Assembly: GCA_028023455.1 (NCBI GenBank)
Contig: JAQFVV010000050.1
Location: forward strand, 3,846,626-3,910,625
Source: Epiperipatus broadwayi
Lineage: Eukaryota; Onychophora; Udeonychophora; Euonychophora; Peripatidae
DNA: 64,000 bases
Direction of reading: 5' to 3'
Below the pieces are notes generated by a model. It was not told the origin of the DNA, searched no databases, and was given only the letters and a program-made list of their open reading frames with translations. Of the stretch, positions 1 to 10,970 are shown piece after piece; the first letter of the stretch is position 1; each line of letters opens with the position of its first letter. The translations under genes were made by a program, and so were the position numbers.

Positions 1-207
1 CTGCCTCAACTGCTATTAAATTCAAAAACTAAAAGCGGAAGCAAACGTCATCAATTCAAATTCCACAAATCTCGTATTTTAATGTTAGAAGCTTGTCGAT
101 TTATCAAATGTGTTTTATTCCTGTTTATAAAAATTGCCTCTTTAATTTTTCTTTTACTATGGTTTCTCTCTTCATAAAGAATTTTCACATTTTCAAAATT
201 AAATTTT
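1..207 (-). repeat. Inverted 3'-end fragment of PLE1
   Basis: This segment is the reverse complement of 711-917, with about two mismatches that I could see. It is therefore the 3' end of the Penelope-like element placed head-on against the direct copy that follows. It starts at the window edge, so its true left end is unknown. At 204-207 it meets the partial direct copy with only a few shared bases. An inverted tail upstream of a partial direct copy and a full copy is a known arrangement for Penelope-like elements. It encodes the last residues of the GIY-YIG domain on the minus strand and has no independent function. Confidence 0.9.
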
Positions 208-867
208 TTGTTTCGAAATGAAAAATTATGTCGTTACCAAAGTGATAAATTGAAAAATATTGAGATATTTGCCAAGGAATTGCTTGATGTTGGTTATAAA
301 ATGGAACAAATAAACAATACTTTAAGTCAATTTAAAAAAAATTATAATTTAAAAGAAATGAAGATTAATAATAAAAAATGGATATCTATTCCATTTATTT
401 CAAATCCACAAGTAAAATTTTTTAAGGATTTATATAAGAATGTATTTAATGTTTCATTCTACGTTCCAAACAATATTAACAAATTAGTTAATAATTCTAA
501 GGATGTCATACCTATCAAGCAAAAAAGTAATGTCATATATCAAATTTTTTGTGATTGTATGCTATCATATATAGGTGAATCTAGGTGCAACATTGAGAAA
601 AGATTGAAGGAACACGAATTGTTATATAAGCGTGTAAAAAATAAAAATAATGGTGATTTAATATCTTCTTCAGTTTTCTTTGATCATGAAAAAACATGTA
701 AACATAAATTTAAATTTAATTTTGAAAATGTGAAAATTCTTCATGAAGAGAGAAACCATAGTAAAAGAAAAATTAAAGAGGCAATTTTTATAAACAGGAA
801 TAAAACACATTTGATAAATCGACAAGCTTCTAACATTAAAATACGAGATTCGTGGAATTTGAATTGA
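208..867 (+). pseudogene. Truncated PLE ORF, GIY-YIG part only
   Basis: The 219-codon open frame is the C-terminal part of the PLE polyprotein, identical to the C-terminus of the ORF at 1063-3414. It holds the linker after the reverse transcriptase and the whole GIY-YIG endonuclease. The first Met is a chance in-frame codon, because the true start was lost with the reverse-transcriptase half. It is part of the pseudo-LTR and is unlikely to be made as a protein of its own. Confidence 0.88.
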
Positions 868-903
868 TGACGTTTGCTTCCGCTTTTAGTTTTTGAATTT
901 AAT

Positions 904-945
904 AGCAGTTGAGGCAGGTTTGAAAGTAACCGAAAGTACTTCTGC
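904..945 (+). ncRNA. Hammerhead-like motif in PLE1 pseudo-LTR (left copy)
   Basis: The parts of a minimal type I hammerhead fold lie in order. A 5' stem I strand GCAG at 905-908 can pair with CTGC at 942-945. Between them are an eight-base core TTGAGGCA, a stem II GGTT/AACC around a seven-base loop, GAAA, and a palindromic AGTACT that could form a very short stem III. The core differs from the CTGANGA consensus, so this is a degenerate or non-canonical hammerhead at best. PLEs as a family are known to carry hammerheads in the pseudo-LTR, which supports the reading. Cleavage activity is doubtful. Confidence 0.4.
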
Positions 946-1062
946 GGATTTAAAGATTGTTTGAATTGTTTATAAACCGTTTAAAAATATTATTTCAATT
1001 ATAATTACAATATTATTTTTAATTAACGGATATTTTTATTTATTTTACATATATTTAACATA

Positions 1063-3414
1063 ATGGATTCAAGTAATTTTAGAAAACGGTGGATCGTTAA
1101 GGAATGGCGGAGACAATGTAAAAAGATTATTAAGCTGAAGTGCAAACTTCAGTTTTTCAAGGTTTGTAAAATTTTTCAGATATTCCCGAATTGTTGTAAT
1201 ATAAAATTGAACAGCTGTATAAATTTAATACCAAAATGTTTGGATAAATTAAAATTGATTATTTTAAATAATATTATTAAAAGTTGTAAAAAGGAACTTT
1301 TTGATATTCGTAAATATTTGAAAGCAATTGAACATTTAATCATTTTAAATGAATGGTATGCCTGGAACGAATATAAAATTATTTGTGAAAATGGATTTAA
1401 AGTAATTGAACGTAAATTATATAACAAATTTGAGAAAAAAGTTGATTTTTTATTTAATAAGCGATATCCACACGCTTATAAGGATTTAAACTTTGTTAAT
1501 TTATCAAATAATAGGATACATTTAATTCAGAAATACGTTTTAAGTCATGGAGCTAAATACGTTGGTGGTATTTGGAAAGATTATAATTTGAAACTAATTG
1601 CAGCTGTTCAAAATACATTTGAAATGATTCCTGGTAATGATAATTTTGCTGATGATATTATTAAGAAAATTAATTGCAATAGATTTGATACAATACCTTA
1701 TGATAAATCATGGCAATTGGCTATATCGGAATTTAAACGTAAATTGAAGATTGATGATATGATTTGTTTGAAAGAGGACAAAGGTTTACGTATGTGTTTG
1801 TTGACGAAATATCAATATATTAATAAAATTAAAATGCAAATGGACAAACTTGGTTCCTTTTTGATTGAAGATTATAATATGGATGGTCAAAGAATAAAAT
1901 TTATTAACAATATTTTAAAAATTGCTAAAAATAAAGTTTTAAATAATAATGTATACTATATGATATATCCTTCTTGTGCTATATGTCCTCGTATTTTTGC
2001 AAATATAAAATTACATAAAGAAGGTAATCCTTTGCGAGTAATGATAGATTTTGGTGGTTCCTTTATATATCAGTCTTCTAAATATATTGGTAAACTTTTA
2101 CAAGACTTTTTAGGATTTGGAGAAAATACTATTGCTTCATCATTTGACTTTGTAAATAGTATTAAAAATTTAATTATTGATGAAAATGATATTATTGCTT
2201 CATTGGATGTTACAGAAATGTATGGATCTATTGATAGAATGAATTCCATAAAAATAATTGAACATGCATTAAAAAATAAAAATATTTGTAAATATATGAT
2301 AAAATTTATCATTGACTCTTTAAAATTTTTTAATGATAACATTGTTGCATCTTTTGAAGGTCAATATTATAAAATGACCAAAGGTTGGCCTATGGGATTG
2401 CCTGTAGTTGCACAAGTTTGCAATTTCGTTTTATCTACATATGAGAGTAATATTTTAAATATGTGTATTTTTGGAGATATTAAAATTTACAAAAGATATG
2501 TGGATGATGTTTTTGTCTGTGGAAACATTAATAGTATAAATTTGCTTATAGAGGAATTAAATAAATTGAATGGCTTGAAATGGACTATTGAAAAAGAACA
2601 GGATTATAAGATTAACTATTTAGATTTAATGATCACAAGAGATAACAGTATATTAAATTATAAACTAATAATTAAGCCATTGCAAAAAAGAGGATATATA
2701 AATTTTAAATCAAAAGTACCAATGATGCATAAGATGGCAAGTTTTAAATCTTTTTTGTTTCGAAATGAAAAATTATGTCGTTACCAAAGTGATAAATTGA
2801 AAAATATTGAGATATTTGCCAAGGAATTGCTTGATGTTGGTTATAAAATGGAACAAATAAACAATACTTTAAGTCAATTTAAAAAAAATTATAATTTAAA
2901 AGAAATGAAGATTAATAATAAAAAATGGATATCTATTCCATTTATTTCAAATCCACAAGTAAAATTTTTTAAGGATTTATATAAGAATGTATTTAATGTT
3001 TCATTCTACGTTCCAAACAATATTAACAAATTAGTTAATAATTCTAAGGATGTCATACCTATCAAGCAAAAAAGTAATGTCATATATCAAATTTTTTGTG
3101 ATTGTATGCTATCATATATAGGTGAATCTAGGTGCAACATTGAGAAAAGATTGAAGGAACACGAATTGTTATATAAGCGTGTAAAAAATAAAAATAATGG
3201 TGATTTAATATCTTCTTCAGTTTTCTTTGATCATGAAAAAACATGTAAACATAAATTTAAATTTAATTTTGAAAATGTGAAAATTCTTCATGAAGAGAGA
3301 AACCATAGTAAAAGAAAAATTAAAGAGGCAATTTTTATAAACAGGAATAAAACACATTTGATAAATCGACAAGCTTCTAACATTAAAATACGAGATTCGT
3401 GGAATTTGAATTGA
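1063..3414 (+). CDS. Penelope-like element polyprotein: reverse transcriptase plus GIY-YIG endonuclease
   Basis: Intact 783-codon ORF of a retrotransposon. Residues about 1-220 are a lysine-rich N-terminal region. The DKG motif typical of PLEs is at 239-241. The reverse transcriptase follows: LHKEGNPLRVMID near 317, motif A with Asp382 in SLDVTEMYGS, motif B GWPMGLPVVAQ at 441-451, and the catalytic YVDD at 479-482. After a linker the GIY-YIG endonuclease runs from about 672 to the end, with Tyr675, YIG at 685-687, Arg690, His700, a DHEKTCKH segment and a likely catalytic Glu755. The reverse transcriptase copies the element RNA and the nuclease nicks the target. The first Met after the upstream repeat was taken as the start, preceded by an A+T-rich leader from about 1005. 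No frameshift or stop is visible, so the element may be recently active. Confidence 0.95.
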   Translation: MDSSNFRKRWIVKEWRRQCKKIIKLKCKLQFFKVCKIFQIFPNCCNIKLNSCINLIPKCLDKLKLIILNNIIKSCKKELFDIRKYLKAIEHLIILNEWYAWNEYKIICENGFKVIERKLYNKFEKKVDFLFNKRYPHAYKDLNFVNLSNNRIHLIQKYVLSHGAKYVGGIWKDYNLKLIAAVQNTFEMIPGNDNFADDIIKKINCNRFDTIPYDKSWQLAISEFKRKLKIDDMICLKEDKGLRMCLLTKYQYINKIKMQMDKLGSFLIEDYNMDGQRIKFINNILKIAKNKVLNNNVYYMIYPSCAICPRIFANIKLHKEGNPLRVMIDFGGSFIYQSSKYIGKLLQDFLGFGENTIASSFDFVNSIKNLIIDENDIIASLDVTEMYGSIDRMNSIKIIEHALKNKNICKYMIKFIIDSLKFFNDNIVASFEGQYYKMTKGWPMGLPVVAQVCNFVLSTYESNILNMCIFGDIKIYKRYVDDVFVCGNINSINLLIEELNKLNGLKWTIEKEQDYKINYLDLMITRDNSILNYKLIIKPLQKRGYINFKSKVPMMHKMASFKSFLFRNEKLCRYQSDKLKNIEIFAKELLDVGYKMEQINNTLSQFKKNYNLKEMKINNKKWISIPFISNPQVKFFKDLYKNVFNVSFYVPNNINKLVNNSKDVIPIKQKSNVIYQIFCDCMLSYIGESRCNIEKRLKEHELLYKRVKNKNNGDLISSSVFFDHEKTCKHKFKFNFENVKILHEERNHSKRKIKEAIFINRNKTHLINRQASNIKIRDSWNLN

Positions 3415-3551
3415 TGACGTTTGCTTCCGCTTTTAGTTTTTGAATTTAATAGCAGTTGAGGCAGGTTTGAAAGTAACCGAAAGTACTTCTGCGGATTTAA
3501 AGATTGTTTGAATTGTTTATAAACCGTTTAAAAATATTATTTCAATTATAA
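2751..3551 (+). repeat. Right 801-bp direct repeat (3' end) of PLE1
   Basis: This is the 3' third of the full PLE copy, matching 204-1004. Identity stops at 3551, where the sequence changes to TATATA repeats belonging to the tail of the neighbouring LINE. The two repeats bound a 2547-bp period, which would be the monomer length of a tandem or circular template. Confidence 0.92.
3451..3492 (+). ncRNA. Hammerhead-like motif in PLE1 3' end (right copy)
   Basis: This is the second copy of the motif at 904-945, exactly 2547 bases downstream and identical. Paired hammerheads in successive copies could release a unit-length RNA. The core departs from consensus (TTGAGGCA in place of CTGANGA), so the assignment stays tentative. 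Confidence 0.4.
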
Positions 3552-3570
3552 ATATATATATATATCATTA

Positions 3571-5940
3571 TCAACCATTATCAATCCACTGCAGGATGAA
3601 GGTCTCTCCAAGTTTAATCCATCTTCTCCGATCTTTAGCTTCTCTTCTCCACATCACCCCTACACATTTTCTTATTTCATCCATCCATCTTACATGTGGT
3701 CTCCTTCTAGGTCTTTTACAATCTCTTGGAATCCAGTTTAAAATTTCAATTGTCCATCTATTATCATCTCTTCTAGCAATATGTCCAGCCCAACTCGACT
3801 TCAATCTTTTAATTTTTTCAATGAAGTCAGTAACACCTGTTTGTTCTCTTACCCATACATTGTGTTTTCGATCTCTTCTTGTTACTCCCAACATACATTT
3901 CTCCATACTTCTTTGAGTGGTCTGAAGTCTCTGTATTGATCTTCTATTAAGTGTCCAAGTCTCAGATCCATAAGTAAGAACTGGTAAAACACATTTGTTA
4001 AAAACCTTTCTTTTCAAACACATAGGCATATTTCCTTTTAATATCAAGTTATTTCTACCAAAAGCACTCCAACCAAGTTTAATTCTATGATTAATTTCCT
4101 CTATTATGTTTCCATCTGTATTAATAATCTGACCAAGGTATTTGTAACTCTTAACTTCTTCTAATTCATCATAATCAATCTTTATTTTCATATTTTGAGC
4201 AAATCGATTAAACATTACTTTAGTCTTTTTAACATTTATCTTTAGTCCTACTTTCCTACTTTCATCTGATAACTCCTGCAACATTTCCTGCAGCTCGGAA
4301 GCATTATTTGCAAAAACAACTACATCATCTGCAAAATCTAAATGACTTAAATAATCTCCATTTACTTTCACTCCTTTAGTTTCCCATTTTAATCCACAAA
4401 ATACTTCTTGCAGCACTGCTGTAAAAAGTTTTGGAGATATGGAGTCACCTTGTCTTACACCTTTCTCAATGTTGACTTTCCCAGTATCATTATGTAATCT
4501 AATTGTTGCTGTTGCATTTTTATAAATATTCTTTAAAATATGACAATATCCTGGATCTATACCTAGATGATCCAATGCTTTAATCACTGAAGAAATGTTT
4601 ATAGAATCAAATGCCTTTTCATAATCTACAAATCCAAAACACAATGACAACTCATATTCATTTGTCCTTTCTATAACTTCTCTCAATACTTGAATATGAT
4701 CTACTGTACTAAAACCACTTTTAAATCCAGCTTGTTCTCTTGGTTCATGAAAATCCAAGGTTCTCTGTAGACGAGTTGTAATTATCTTGGTAAAAATTTT
4801 ATATAAAACTGATAAAAGGCTGATAGGTCTGTAATTTCTAATATCTTCTTTATCACCTTTTTTAAATATTAATATTATTACTGCATTCTTCCAATCATCC
4901 GGTACATCTTTATCATTTAGACATTTGGTATATAACTTTGCTAATATTTTTTCTGTTTCTTCACCTGCTTCTTTTAATATATCAATTATAATTCCATCAT
5001 TACCTGGAGCCTTTCCTTTTTTCATACATTTAATTGCATTTCTCACTTCTTTATTTAAAATTCTGGGCAATTCGGAAGATGTAATAGATATAGGAGGTAC
5101 TTGTTCTTTATTACTATATAATTCTCGATAAAAATCTTCTACCAATTTCATAATGTCATCCCTCTTTTTAGTAATAATTCCATCTTTTTTCCTTATTGCA
5201 GATATAAATTTCCTACCAATACCAAAATGTTGTTTTACATTCTTAAGATTTTTATTTTCTTCTACAGCTTTTCTTGCTAATTCACAGTTATACTTTCTTA
5301 TATCATTTTCAACTCTTTTCCGCACCATTTTACAAAATTCGAGATATTCAATTCTTTTTAATGCATCATTCTTGCATATCTTCATATTCCTTCTTTTCTT
5401 CATAAGTTCTCTAGTCTCAGTAGAAATTTTATTAGTCAATTGCTGCTTTTTTCTACCAGCTATCTTTGTTGCAGTTTTTAAAAGTGTATCAGTTATTTTC
5501 ATATTAATTTCATTCAAATCTGAATCATGTTCAAAATCTACTAATACTTGAAACCGATTTGTAAGTTCTAATTTAAATTCATTAGAATGTTTCTGAAGAT
5601 TAGGAATATCAACTGTAAATATAGTTTTTCTTAATAATTTTTGTCTCTCTAGTTTTACATTAACATGTATCTTACCCCTTACTAATCGATGATCACTTCC
5701 TGTGTTAAATTTATTAAGAACATTACAATCTTGAAATATGTATTTCCTGTTAGTCAAAATATAATCCAATTCTGCTGTACCTTCATTTGGATGCTTCCAT
5801 GTCCATTTCCTTCTAACATTTTTCTCAAAAAAAGAATTCATAATATAAAGTTTTTCCTTCTCTGCAAATTCCACAAGTCTATGTCCTCTCTCATTTCTAT
5901 TACCATAACCAAAATTACCTACAACACTTTCATCTTTCAT
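3571..5940 (-). CDS. RTE-like LINE ORF: endonuclease C-terminus plus reverse transcriptase
   Basis: Open frame of 789 codons. Residues 1-95 are the C-terminal half of an APE-type endonuclease, with the conserved SDH at 82-84. The N-terminal half is missing, so the element is 5'-truncated at the (TA)n tract. The reverse transcriptase covers roughly 290-610: NYRPISLL near 369, motif A Asp439 in FGFVDYEKAFDS, motif B GVRQGDS at 494-500, and catalytic FADD at 536-539. The C-terminal region (about 640-760) holds the YGSETWTL and RRRPHVRWMDEI segments common in RTE-type elements of invertebrates. The 3' tail is short, with TGATAATGG-like repeats merging into TATATA at 3552-3570 against the PLE end. 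The frame is intact, but the lost endonuclease half makes it unable to move alone. The clade is inferred from motif style, not from a tree. Confidence 0.9.
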   Translation of the reverse strand: MKDESVVGNFGYGNRNERGHRLVEFAEKEKLYIMNSFFEKNVRRKWTWKHPNEGTAELDYILTNRKYIFQDCNVLNKFNTGSDHRLVRGKIHVNVKLERQKLLRKTIFTVDIPNLQKHSNEFKLELTNRFQVLVDFEHDSDLNEINMKITDTLLKTATKIAGRKKQQLTNKISTETRELMKKRRNMKICKNDALKRIEYLEFCKMVRKRVENDIRKYNCELARKAVEENKNLKNVKQHFGIGRKFISAIRKKDGIITKKRDDIMKLVEDFYRELYSNKEQVPPISITSSELPRILNKEVRNAIKCMKKGKAPGNDGIIIDILKEAGEETEKILAKLYTKCLNDKDVPDDWKNAVIILIFKKGDKEDIRNYRPISLLSVLYKIFTKIITTRLQRTLDFHEPREQAGFKSGFSTVDHIQVLREVIERTNEYELSLCFGFVDYEKAFDSINISSVIKALDHLGIDPGYCHILKNIYKNATATIRLHNDTGKVNIEKGVRQGDSISPKLFTAVLQEVFCGLKWETKGVKVNGDYLSHLDFADDVVVFANNASELQEMLQELSDESRKVGLKINVKKTKVMFNRFAQNMKIKIDYDELEEVKSYKYLGQIINTDGNIIEEINHRIKLGWSAFGRNNLILKGNMPMCLKRKVFNKCVLPVLTYGSETWTLNRRSIQRLQTTQRSMEKCMLGVTRRDRKHNVWVREQTGVTDFIEKIKRLKSSWAGHIARRDDNRWTIEILNWIPRDCKRPRRRPHVRWMDEIRKCVGVMWRREAKDRRRWIKLGETFILQWIDNG

Positions 5941-5942
5941 TT

Positions 5943-6435
<493 letters not shown>

Positions 6436-6615
6436 TGTGATCTCATATCCGAGATTCCTATCTGAATCCACAAAGTAAAAACTAATCTGGGGATATTGGA
6501 TGATTAGGCACTAGATAGGGGTTTTATACATAAACCTTTTTGCATCCATTGATTACTATGGATTGCAATAGGTGGCACTAATGCATGGAGAATATGCTAC
6601 TGTTTATATATATGC
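6436..6615 (+). repeat. Decayed retrozyme relic, family RZ-A
   Basis: The sequence from about 6466 to 6612 aligns with the plus-oriented RZ-A copy at 20560-20695. Shared stretches include CTGGGGATATTGGATGA (6487 onward), GCATCCATTGATTACT and a gapped match through GGTGGCA to the TGGAGA near the unit end. The hammerhead core is destroyed: the GAAAC becomes AAAAC and no CTGANGA remains. It is an old, single, truncated copy. Confidence 0.65.
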
Positions 6616-9600
6616 ATGTGATGTGGATCATCTATTGTATAAAAGAGAGTACTGAAGTGCTTTAAATGGACTACTTTATGGCTAACATAATAGAAGAAAA
6701 TTTCTGGAATAATAATAATAATATATTAATCACTTTTTTTACAAAAGTCATGCCAGAATTGTAAGAAGCATTAACATCTTAAAAAATGAAGTTTATTTAC
6801 ACTAATCAATGTGTTTTTAATAATCTCAGTTCAGAGAAGTAAGTGAGAATCATTACTGCTAAGGAAATATGATCATTTCATCATTGTTACTTTATTCAGA
6901 TTATATTTTGAAAAATCAAACTGTTAGATAGGATGAATAGATCTACAAATTATCCAAATACTAACCAACATTCTGATGGATGAATAAAATTGTTGGTGCT
7001 ACTGAGGCAAGAAAATGGTAGCATGGTATAAGGTATTAAATATTGGTGTGCTAACATGGGATTTTTTTTTGATCATGTATAAACTTGTGGATTCTCATCA
7101 CTACTTTCCATTCATTAACTTTCTTAAAAAATTACTGATTTGCAAGTCTGTTTTAGCAACTTTAAATTATAAAGTTGCATTAATTATTATATGCATTTAT
7201 TTATCTATTACACACTTAATATTACCATTTCTTTATTTTAAAATTAATTAATTAATAAAATGAGTTTCTGATTCTGTCCATTATTAAGGTATAATTGTAT
7301 GGAATAGATTAATTTATAGAAAACGATAACAATGCAAAATAATCAAGCTTCATTTTAAAACCTGTCAATTTTAGATAAACGATAGTTTATGATGGTTTCT
7401 TATCTAAAATGGTGATATATATTCAGAGTGATAACAATTGACTCACATATATTTGTATATGATGATTGGAACTGGTAAATCTCCAGAGTTCTTTATTAAT
7501 TTAATTATCATCATCATCATCATCATCATCATCATTATTATTATTATTATTATTTGTTAAACATTATCATCATCATCATTATTATTATTATTATTATTTG
7601 TTAAACAAATCCATAATCATTCACATTACTTTTTCAAATATACAGTTGAAGATGCTGGCAAAATATTAATGAACCTATGATGTATTGTGATTGACTCAAT
7701 GTTGTCTGTAAGTCATATCATGTCATTCATTATCACCCAATGTAAACGTTTTATAATTATATATAATGTGAATGTTAATTCTCTTCACTCTGTACAATAG
7801 ATATGTTAAACATTATGTTTACATATGTAAATCCAAGTTTTGAAATGAAGCAAGCCATAATCCTACTATCTATTTATAAATCAGACCATACATTTTGGCA
7901 AAAAGATCCAGAAGTTTTGAATCAACAATTCTCCTGAGAACATATGATTGTTCTTGGAATGCATGTATAAAAGAGAGGTTAATGTGAATGTTTCTATATT
8001 AGGAGATGGTTTATAGGATAGCTTTCAATTGAGTAGTGCACTATAAATCTGAAATGTGATTGATTATATATATTTCTTAGCTAGATTAATCAATGATTAT
8101 ATAAATTATATATTATAATTTACTCTAAAATTGCAAAACATTTTGTGTTTACACTATGATACTTTTTCTCTCAGATAAATACATTAATGCTTATTACTAA
8201 TCATTTTCTAGGTCAAAAATTGTAATGTAATTTCTAGATTAGATATGCACTTTAAACCTTAAATTAATTCAAGCTACACTCCTTTGCTTCCCATGTTCAA
8301 TATCTTAAAGACATTTATAATGTTCCATGCCATCTCAAATTCTTTAATAACAATAAAGATAACTAAAAGTAATAAATAATTACATAATATATATTTCATT
8401 CTAAATCAACTCTTTTCACTTGGCTAAAGGTATAATTTATCATGTTTTCACTATCCTTGTTTAGTATTTATGAATATGGAATTATTACATCTTAATTTAA
8501 TAATACTAAATTTTCTGTACTCACAATTATGATATTATTCAATATACCATAAATACTTTGATATTTATCAGTAATAACTATTAATGTATTGATTTTGGAA
8601 TAGTGCATCATAGTTGTAAGAACTAGAAATGTATCATATTTATATAAAATTGTAATGAGTTCATATAACTTTGGCCAATTGAAGAGTGCTTCTTCAGTAC
8701 AGAATGCATTTATAGGTCAAACACATTTTTAAGATTTCTATTCATAGGATTAAAGTATTTGTATAAAAATTAAGTTTTAAGTTTATATATAAACTATGTT
8801 ATGATAAAATAAAAGCTTAATTGTAATTAAATAAATCTAATTGAGTATTGTGTTTTAGGAGAAATATTTATTAAAAATCATATTACTGTAAAATAATGTA
8901 ACATTTTATTCAAGAGCTGTACATATCTTTAAAAAATATCTTTAAATATCAGATAAATTCAGATTTTATAGATTTATGTACTTCAAGAAATAACTAATAT
9001 AAATAGTGTGTGTCTTTCTCGTTAAAACTATGTTCAAAATCACCAAAAAATACTTTTTAAAGAATTTCTGGCAATAAATTTGCATCTTATTGTCAATCGA
9101 AAGTTCAGAAAACTGAAAAAAAAAACATACCTTTTGAGTTTATATTTATGACATAGTTGTTTCTAATAAATTCACATTTGTAAGGGTTACATGGCATGTT
9201 TTATCTCCTGGCAATAAATCTAATAGAATAATAAACTCTGGATACAACTATGGAAAAAAAAGTCATTAATCTGTATGCCTGATCTTCAAAATCTATTAGT
9301 CGAATAAAATATTAAAGATTATCTTTACATTTTCTACAAAAGAATAAATTAATAAGCCTGATTTAATTTGCTATCTTTTTTTTTTTTTATCTTAGCAAAA
9401 TTTGGTTTCGCAATAACGAAATAGAATTTGAAATCTGAAAATTTTACTAATTTAAAAATGATGTTTATATGTAGTTTAGTTGAAGTAATGATCTCACTAT
9501 GATGAATTACCATATCTTTAATCATGAAGATATATTTCCTATTCTTAACGTGCTAAATCATAAATTATGTTTGAATCTTTTTTTTTCAAAATTGTTTCAT

Positions 9601-9940
9601 AAACAATTAATTAAAGTAAAGTATGAGTTTATATGCCAAATTAGATTACCCCTGATAAGTAACATAACATAAAATTTTACTTTTAATCCTGTACTCATTA
9701 TCTAATGTAATAACTAATTAGTCTTTAATGTGTCAGACGTGATTGTAAACATGAACTCTATATTACAATGTATATTTTACTTTTTATGCAAATAAAGATT
9801 ATTTTGAAAAACAAACAAACAATTAATTAAGGTGATTTAATTGTTGAAAAAAATTATATCAAAAATGCGTATTAAACCATTTTGAAAATTCTTAATTATT
9901 AAATACAATTGTGTAAAAAATTAATTTAATGAATTATTTA
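6616..9940. other. A+T-rich intergenic DNA
   Basis: No coding region, RNA gene or terminal-repeat pair was identified apart from the microsatellite at 7508-7603. The 78-codon frame at 7015-7251 has no recognisable domain and looks like chance. Confidence 0.6.
7508..7603. repeat. Duplicated compound ATC/ATT microsatellite
   Basis: An (ATC)n then (ATT)n block is followed by TTGTTAAACA, and then the same ATC-to-ATT block recurs with the same TTGTTAAACA flank. The whole compound repeat was duplicated in tandem. Confidence 0.85.
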
Positions 9941-10138
9941 CCAATTTCTGCCATTTTAACTTTTCTCATAACTGTGTCTAGTGTTGAACGATGTTTTAGT
10001 AAATTAAAAATAAAGATTTCAAAACAAATTCTATTGTCATTCAAGTGTAAAAATCGTTCAGTGCCAACTATTGAGTGTAAATGAGGTGTCAATTTTGGAC
10101 AGCAAAAAAGCAATTATATAAAAGAAAGATTTTTTTAA
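9941..10138 (+). pseudogene. hAT transposase C-terminal dimerisation domain relic
   Basis: One frame from about 9941 reads a hAT C-terminal signature: TVSSVERCFSKLKIKISKQ, equivalent to the family pattern with ERxFSxLKxIK. SVPTIEC matches the usual (L)SIE segment. An in-frame TGA follows at about 10081-10083, after which VNFGQQKSNYIKERF corresponds to the last part of the domain. In hAT transposases this region mediates dimerisation. The rest of the transposase upstream is not recognisable. It is distinct from the hAT at 40.5 kb, which lacks exactly this domain. Confidence 0.72.
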
Positions 10139-10970
10139 AATTGTTGAGTTCATCAATTTGCTTTATGTATAGTTTAAAATCTGTAAAACGCATTAGCGTG
10201 ATCGCTAATTTACAATTACAATTTATTAGCATAGCGCTATATAAATAAATACCTTATTATTTATACACTAAAATAAATTGAAAAATTCAACTTAATTAAA
10301 TAGAGAACCAAATTAAGCCTTTTGGAATTAGAAAGGCTCTTATGTGGCCTTTGCCTTTGGACCCAACTTGTATAGCTATGCATGCCTCTGACATATACAC
10401 TTATATAAAAATACAGATTTGCTTAATCTTGATTTTCATCATATGACTAATTTAGAGCACGTTTTGCATCTATAATCTCTCTCTCTATATATATATATTA
10501 TTTATTTATTGGATTTATAAGTCTTTTTTTTTGTTTATATATATATATATAATTTCTTATCAAAACCATATGTAATTATTATACACTTTTCTTTCCTGCA
10601 ATCTGTAGATTCTTCAGCCTTCTCTCCTTTAGCTATATCTTTTACAAGTCTATATGATCTTTTCACCTCATTGTATCCATATATACTATTGTATTTCTCT
10701 TAATGATATTCTTTCAATTCTGAATGTTTTATTAAGTCATTAACTATATTTTTTAAAAAAAAAAACAATGAATTCAAGTATACTTCTATCATCATTTTTT
10801 ATTGTGACTATCGATGATATGTCCTTGTTGTGGTGGCAACATCACATCTTAAAGGCTCAGAATTGGTCTTTTCATATTCCAGAGATAGCTCTTGATGAAA
10901 TGTTTTGTCCATGATAGTAATAATCCTTAGTGTTTTCCTGAAGATTTGTGTTGATGATGTTTGAGTTGTA
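10139..10970. other. A+T-rich spacer with short TA runs
   Basis: Contains two short TA runs near 10490 and 10540, the first after a CTCTCTC tract. No gene or element was recognised. Confidence 0.55.

Larger units (their letters stand above)
204..1004 (+). repeat. Left 801-bp direct repeat (pseudo-LTR) of PLE1
   Basis: The segment matches 2751-3551 at a constant offset of 2547 bases. I saw no difference across the 801 bases I compared. It holds the C-terminal coding part of the element plus its 3' untranslated end. Such partial tandem copies are called pseudo-LTRs in Penelope-like elements and lie directly upstream of the full copy. The identity implies a recent insertion, or one event that produced both copies. 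Confidence 0.92.

Noticed and set aside
7500-7610. CRISPR-like direct repeats
   Set aside because: It is a duplicated trinucleotide microsatellite; the window is eukaryotic and no array of spaced repeats is present.
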